Shown here piece after piece: positions 5,178 through 7,981 of a stretch of 7,981 nucleotides of DNA. Origin of the DNA: an uncultured Candidatus Saccharibacteria bacterium (GTDB taxonomy: Bacteria > Patescibacteriota > Saccharimonadia > Saccharimonadales > Saccharimonadaceae). The position numbers and the translations under genes were made by a program. The notes under the pieces are model-generated. The model was not told the DNA's origin and ran no database searches. It saw only the letters and a program-made list of their open reading frames with translations. The stretch spans positions 1-7,981 of the forward strand of contig CALHQU010000005.1 in NCBI GenBank assembly GCA_938038145.1. Reading direction: 5' to 3'. Position 1 is the first letter of the stretch, and every line of letters begins with the position of its first letter.

Positions 5178-6995
5178 ATGTCAAACGGATCAGCAAAGCA
5201 AAAAGTAATCCAGAGCATCAAGGATGTAACTAATATTTTAGTGACGGTGAGTTCTAGCCCGTCAGTCGACGAATTGTCGGCAGCATTAGGATTGACGATT
5301 TTCCTCAATAAGCTAGGGAAGCACGCTACGGCTGTGTTTAGTGGCGACATTCCGCCGGCAATTACGTTCTTGAATCCTGATAAGACGTTTGAGCAGACCG
5401 CAGATTCTTTACGTGATTTTATTATTGCCTTGGATAAAGAGAAGGCTGACCATTTGCGCTATAAAGTTGTTGACGATGCCGTAAAGATTTTTATTACGCC
5501 ATATCGTACGACAATTACCGATAAAGACTTGGAATTTTCACAAGGCGATTATAACGTTGAGGCGGTGCTGGCGATTGGCGTGCGTAGTACGGCAGATTTA
5601 GACCACGCGCTTGAGAGCCATGGGCGGATTTTGCACGACGCTGCCGTGACGTCGATTTCGCTGGACGAGCCGTCGCACCTGGGCGGGATTGAGTGGAATA
5701 ATCCGCGCGCGAGCGGTTATAGCGAACTGTTGTATGCACTTGCCGATGTGCTGGTCGGCGAGAACAAGAAAATGATTGACGAGCAGATTGCGACGGCATT
5801 TCTGACAGGCATTGTGGCGGCAACGGAACGGTTTAGCAATAGCAAGACCAGTTCGGCGGTAATGCGGATCGCCGCGTCGCTGATGGGGGCGGGCGCGAAC
5901 CAGCAGCTGATCGCGACTAAACTAGAAGAAGGCGAGAAAAAAGCCCAGGTTGATGAGACTGCTCCGCGCAGCAAAGATGCGCAAGAAGGCGAATCGGTGC
6001 GCGTCTCGGAGATGACAAATGGCAGCAAAACAAAAGCGCCGCAAGAAGCTGCGCAAGAATCCGGTGTCGGGACGCTTGCGATTTCGCACGAGCCGGAGGG
6101 CGATGTCGACGAAGTGAAGCGGGCGATCGATGAGAAAAATAGCCAAGCGGCTCTGAGCGCCGCCGAAGCGGTGCTGGCTAAGCACGCGCAGCAAGTCGCT
6201 GAATTAAATAAAAAAGACGCCATAGCAGCGGAAGAAAAACTTGCTGAGCAATTAGCGGCTGCGACGCCGGCGTCTGCACCGGTCAGCAAATCTGCTGCGC
6301 CATCGGTCGAAGATATTCAGCGTGATATTGCGCGCGCAAACGAAACGCTCGACGAAGCGGCAGCGCAGCCGGTTATCCAAGAGAGAATCGAGACGCCGAA
6401 AACGCAATTACCCGATGTTGTTGAACCGGCGCTTGGCGGTACGCTTAATGCAACGACCGAACAAGCTGCCGAAGATGCGCGCCGCGCAGCCGAAGACGAC
6501 CGCAACAAAGTAATCTTGAGCCACGACGGAAAAAGCAAATATGCGTCCGATGCGCCGAGTACGCAAGCGCCGCTTAATGCTGTGATAGCGCACACTGACG
6601 CCGAACCATCGGTGCCTGATGTGCTTGCGCAGGGCGCCGTGACTGTGCCAACCGATCACGCGGCGGCAGTACAGCCGCCTGCACCGGTCGCGCCAAGTGC
6701 AGTCGCGCCGCAGCCCACGCAAGATGATGCGCGCGCCGCTGTAAACGCAGCGCTCGCGGGCGCGCCAAGCGGAGCGCCGGCAGCAGACGGGGCGTTACCG
6801 CCACCGCCGCCATTGCCGCCAATGCCGGACTTCTCGACATTGCCGCCGATGCCGTCGACGAACGATAGCACGTCTGGCGCCGCTGTGCCGGACACGCTTG
6901 AGACCGCGTTGCCGCCGCTTCCGCAGCAAGCAGTACAGGCGGCAGCGCCATCGGCGCCCGTCGATCCAGCGCAGTTCCGGATTCCTGGGCAATAA
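5178..6995 (+). CDS. Degenerate DHH-family protein with long Ala/Pro-rich disordered tail
   Basis: Residues about 15-250 resemble the DHH/NrnA-type phosphoesterase fold. SPSVDELSAALGLTIFLNKLGK aligns with the usual NPDGDAxGSxLAL...LGK, and IDEQIATAFLTGIVAATERFSN with the family's ATxLLTGIxxDTxxFxxxN segment, followed by AASLMGAGA. The catalytic residues are largely gone: the first motif has SVD for DGD, VLAIGVRST stands where VxxxDTxD is expected, and SLDEPSHLG replaces the DHH motif. A pseudoenzyme, perhaps a ligand-binding or scaffold protein, is inferred. From about residue 250 the sequence is low-complexity, rich in Ala, Pro, Glu and Asp, with a helical charged section (about 305-365) and a polyproline stretch PPPPPLPPMPDFSTLPPMPS (541-560), ending in DPAQFRIPGQ. 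There is no signal peptide or membrane segment. G+C rises sharply into the tail. It has its own promoter and ends before a hairpin; the truB gene lies beyond a convergent gene. Confidence 0.8.
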   Translation: MSNGSAKQKVIQSIKDVTNILVTVSSSPSVDELSAALGLTIFLNKLGKHATAVFSGDIPPAITFLNPDKTFEQTADSLRDFIIALDKEKADHLRYKVVDDAVKIFITPYRTTITDKDLEFSQGDYNVEAVLAIGVRSTADLDHALESHGRILHDAAVTSISLDEPSHLGGIEWNNPRASGYSELLYALADVLVGENKKMIDEQIATAFLTGIVAATERFSNSKTSSAVMRIAASLMGAGANQQLIATKLEEGEKKAQVDETAPRSKDAQEGESVRVSEMTNGSKTKAPQEAAQESGVGTLAISHEPEGDVDEVKRAIDEKNSQAALSAAEAVLAKHAQQVAELNKKDAIAAEEKLAEQLAAATPASAPVSKSAAPSVEDIQRDIARANETLDEAAAQPVIQERIETPKTQLPDVVEPALGGTLNATTEQAAEDARRAAEDDRNKVILSHDGKSKYASDAPSTQAPLNAVIAHTDAEPSVPDVLAQGAVTVPTDHAAAVQPPAPVAPSAVAPQPTQDDARAAVNAALAGAPSGAPAADGALPPPPPLPPMPDFSTLPPMPSTNDSTSGAAVPDTLETALPPLPQQAVQAAAPSAPVDPAQFRIPGQ

Positions 6996-7011
6996 AGGGC
7001 AAATATGTTCA

Positions 7012-7049
7012 AAGGAAAATCCCCGCCACTGGTTGTGGCGGGGTTCCTT
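7012..7049. terminator. Strong, probably bidirectional, terminator hairpin
   Basis: CCCCGCCAC (7021-7029) and GTGGCGGGG (7035-7043) form a perfect 9-bp GC-rich stem with a 5-nt loop. AAGGAA (7012-7017) and TTCCTT (7044-7049) can extend it across a 3-nt bulge. It sits between the convergent genes ending at 6995 (+) and 7065 (-). Read on the minus strand the stem is followed by ATTTTCCTTT, so termination is better supported for the minus-strand gene; on the plus strand only TTCCTT follows. Confidence 0.8.
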
Positions 7050-7052
7050 AAC
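7043..7052 (+). repeat. Left copy of a 10-bp inverted repeat flanking the 7065-7700 gene
   Basis: GTTCCTTAAC here is the exact reverse complement of GTTAAGGAAC at 7725-7734. Allowing one mismatch, the match extends to 13 bases (GTTCCTTAACRAA). It overlaps the foot of the terminator stem. Confidence 0.5.
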
Positions 7053-7053
7053 G

Positions 7054-7061
7054 AAAGGAGG
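7054..7061 (+). promoter_or_regulatory. Perfect Shine-Dalgarno-like sequence upstream of a mini reading frame
   Basis: AAAGGAGG is fully complementary to the usual 16S anti-Shine-Dalgarno tail and lies eight bases before an ATG at 7070. It is better than the site of any clear + strand gene in the window. It overlaps the 3' end region of the opposite-strand gene, so it may be functional or fortuitous. Confidence 0.35.
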
Positions 7062-7064
7062 GGA

Positions 7065-7700
7065 TCAGGATGAGCGCCTACCTTCAAGCTGAGCGCGATC
7101 TTGTTCGCTCAGCGTAATGACCAGAGTAACGTCCGGTCCAGTGATGGCGAGCGTAAGCCCTACGCACCCGCCATAACTCTCCGCTTCGTCATAGAGCACG
7201 CCAGCAAACCGGCGCTCTTTTACCCCACTCGGGGCGTTCTTATAGATTAAGAACGTAACCGACGAAGCGTCAGGTGAAATGTCGCGGTCGTGGTCAATAC
7301 TCTTACGCTGTACTGGAATAGTGCAGGTAAGGGTGTCGCCGCGCAGACGAGACGAAGAACGCACGTGAAGACTCATCTTCACAGCGTGCCCGTCATACGT
7401 CGACGGGTCAATAGTTGCCCAGACGGGCTGGTCGTCGTTGCGGCCAGTCCCGATAGACAGAGCTATGCTCTGTCTGGGGTGGATTCCTGAGGCTGCCAGC
7501 GACTGTGCCACGGTCGGCGCAGTCAGCCGCAGGGAGATAATGTTGGCGCAGCCGTACAGGGCTGCGCTCAAGACGACAAGCCAAATAGCAAGCATAATCT
7601 TCGATGCTTGCTTAAAAGTCTTAAACGTTATCACCCACATCACGATAATAATCGCAAAGGTGATGATAGAAACGATGATGGCAATAGTCGCGGGCGTCAT
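7065..7700 (-). CDS. Two-helix membrane protein of unknown function
   Basis: I do not recognise this 211-residue protein. Two hydrophobic segments, at about residues 5-26 and 35-57, are separated by a short basic stretch (KTFKQASK), as in a hairpin anchor. The remaining 150 residues look soluble and strand-rich, with C126 and C179 as the only cysteines outside the membrane region. The second hydrophobic segment ends in ALYGC (C51), similar to a lipobox except for Tyr at -2. A start at M21 would make a signal-peptide-like lipoprotein, but the ribosome binding site supports the ATG at 7700. It is convergent with the DHH-like gene and divergent from truB. The overlapping plus-strand frames lack comparable support. 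Confidence 0.7.
   Translation of the reverse strand: MTPATIAIIVSIITFAIIIVMWVITFKTFKQASKIMLAIWLVVLSAALYGCANIISLRLTAPTVAQSLAASGIHPRQSIALSIGTGRNDDQPVWATIDPSTYDGHAVKMSLHVRSSSRLRGDTLTCTIPVQRKSIDHDRDISPDASSVTFLIYKNAPSGVKERRFAGVLYDEAESYGGCVGLTLAITGPDVTLVITLSEQDRAQLEGRRSS
7070..7117 (+). CDS. Possible 15-codon small protein or leader peptide
   Basis: The frame encodes MSAYLQAERDLVRSA, ending in TAA followed directly by TGA. Support comes from the perfect ribosome binding site eight bases upstream and the tandem stops. Against it: it is very short, lies antisense to the last codons of the 7065-7700 gene, follows a terminator-like hairpin, and has no clear promoter. An 8-bp inverted repeat, GCTGAGCG (7088-7095) and CGCTCAGC (7106-7113), lies inside it. 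The peptide is not one I recognise. Confidence 0.2.
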   Translation: MSAYLQAERDLVRSA

Positions 7701-7707
7701 AGCGCCG

Positions 7708-7714
7708 TCCTCTC
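7708..7714 (-). promoter_or_regulatory. Ribosome binding site of the 7065-7700 gene
   Basis: On the minus strand GAGAGGA (7714-7708) is followed by seven bases and the ATG at 7700. It supports this start over internal methionines at residues 21 and 36. Confidence 0.55.
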
Positions 7715-7724
7715 AAGGTGGTTT

Positions 7725-7734
7725 GTTAAGGAAC
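7725..7734 (+). repeat. Right copy of the 10-bp inverted repeat
   Basis: GTTAAGGAAC pairs exactly with GTTCCTTAAC at 7043-7052. It lies in the presumed 5' leader of the minus-strand gene, while the other copy lies in its 3' untranslated region. Confidence 0.5.
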
Positions 7735-7740
7735 AAGCCT

Positions 7741-7768
7741 ATCGTATCATATTTTTACAATATAGCAA
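7741..7768 (-). promoter_or_regulatory. Weak candidate promoter for the minus-strand gene
   Basis: On the minus strand TTGCTA (7768-7763) and TACGAT (7746-7741) are 16 bp apart; an overlapping TATGAT (7751-7746) is another -10 candidate. Neither is a strong match. It shares the AT-rich 86-bp gap with the divergent truB promoter. Confidence 0.3.
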
Positions 7769-7780
7769 CTATAGTATACT
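7754..7780 (+). promoter_or_regulatory. truB promoter, probably leaderless
   Basis: TATACT (7775-7780) is a good -10 hexamer. Possible -35 elements are TTTACA (7754-7759, 15-bp spacing) or TTTTTA (7752-7757, 17-bp spacing). Exactly six bases (GGTAGC) separate the -10 from the ATG at 7787, the same distance as at 2179-2186. No Shine-Dalgarno sequence is present, so the start codon is probably at or next to the transcript's 5' end. Confidence 0.6.
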
Positions 7781-7786
7781 GGTAGC

Positions 7787-7981
7787 ATGAACGACGGCAT
7801 CATCTTGATCGATAAACCGGCTGGCATGACAAGCTTCGGCGTGGTGGCGCGCTTGCGGCGGGTGCTATCGGCGCGGGCGGGCAAAAAGGTAAAAGTCGGG
7901 CACACAGGCACGCTTGATCCGTTTGCGACAGGTTTGATGATTATCGTGACGGGTAAGGCGTGCAAAGATGCTATGCGCTAT
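7787..7981 (+). CDS. truB: tRNA pseudouridine(55) synthase, 3'-truncated by window edge
   Basis: TruB converts U55 in the T-loop of tRNAs to pseudouridine. The 65 codons present hold both N-terminal family motifs: [22 protein letters not shown] (residues 4-25) and [15 protein letters not shown] (36-50) with the catalytic Asp44. The frame is open to the window edge; a full TruB is usually about 210-310 residues. The ATG at 7787 is right at the expected family start (MxGxLLxDKPxGxTS). It lacks a ribosome binding site and lies six bases after a -10 box. Confidence 0.95.
   Translation, partial: MNDGIILIDKPAGMTSFGVVARLRRVLSARAGKKVKVGHTGTLDPFATGLMIIVTGKACKDAMRY

Noticed and set aside
5138..5233. 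A 31-codon frame starting at ATG 5138 just after the -10 of the DHH-like gene.
   Set aside because: Its ATG lies one base after the -10 hexamer, upstream of the expected transcription start near 5143, so the transcript would not contain it. The peptide is basic and unremarkable.
5717..6289. A 190-codon minus-strand frame inside the DHH-like gene.
   Set aside because: It is a shadow of the Ala/Glu-rich coding strand: its Ser/Ala/Cys-rich translation mirrors GC-rich codons and it has no supporting signals.
6574..7087. Minus-strand frames rich in Gly, Ala or Arg opposite the Pro/Ala tail.
   Set aside because: Reverse complements of Pro and Ala codons give Gly, Arg and Ala low-complexity frames. 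They run through the terminator region and show no family motif.
7438..7785. A 115-codon plus-strand frame with a hydrophobic stretch.
   Set aside because: It is antisense to the membrane helices of the 7065-7700 gene, has no ribosome binding site, and runs through the truB promoter region.

Overview
The window looks like a stretch of chromosome from a member of the Patescibacteria/CPR, most probably a Saccharibacteria (TM7)-like bacterium. This is inferred from the gene set and order (polA, a small membrane-anchored protein, mutM, holA, a convergent rpsT with a Lys/Ala/Pro tail, a degenerate DHH protein, truB) and from the divergence of the proteins; there is no rRNA or database match to confirm it. 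TGA is used as a normal stop (mutM, and the minus-strand gene ending at 7065), so the genetic code appears standard and not the UGA=Gly code of Gracilibacteria/SR1. No phage, transposase, CRISPR array or tRNA is visible.

Layout. 1-2164: DNA polymerase I, truncated at its 5' end by the window edge. 2171-4621: a replication/repair operon on the + strand. It starts from an extended -10 promoter placed so close to the first ATG that the transcript is probably leaderless. It encodes a single-pass membrane protein of unknown function (2186-2833), Fpg/MutM (2844-3722) and the DNA polymerase III delta subunit HolA (3719-4621, overlapping mutM by 4 nt). A perfect 10-bp inverted repeat (4621-4650) separates holA from the convergent rpsT gene (4668-5018, - strand). 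Divergent, well-formed promoters between 5063 and 5136 drive rpsT to the left and, to the right, a 605-aa protein (5178-6995). That protein joins an N-terminal DHH-phosphoesterase-like fold lacking the catalytic motifs to about 350 residues of low-complexity Ala/Pro/Glu sequence. A strong hairpin (7012-7049) lies between it and a convergent, unrecognised two-helix membrane protein (7065-7700, - strand). The window ends in the first 65 codons of truB (7787 onward, + strand), which also appears leaderless.

Function. PolA, MutM and HolA form a DNA synthesis and base-excision-repair neighbourhood: MutM removes oxidised purines, PolA fills the gaps, and HolA loads the sliding clamp for the replicase. 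RpsT and TruB serve translation (30S assembly; tRNA U55 pseudouridylation). The three unrecognised or degenerate genes (2186-2833, 5178-6995, 7065-7700) are the least explained content.

Composition changes along the window. The left part is moderately AT-rich, while the tail of the 605-aa gene is very GC-rich (hand count: 23 of 60 G+C at 5401-5460 against 44 of 60 at 6721-6780). The most puzzling non-coding spot is 7043-7120, where a terminator-like hairpin is followed by a perfect Shine-Dalgarno sequence and a 15-codon reading frame opposite the end of the minus-strand gene.
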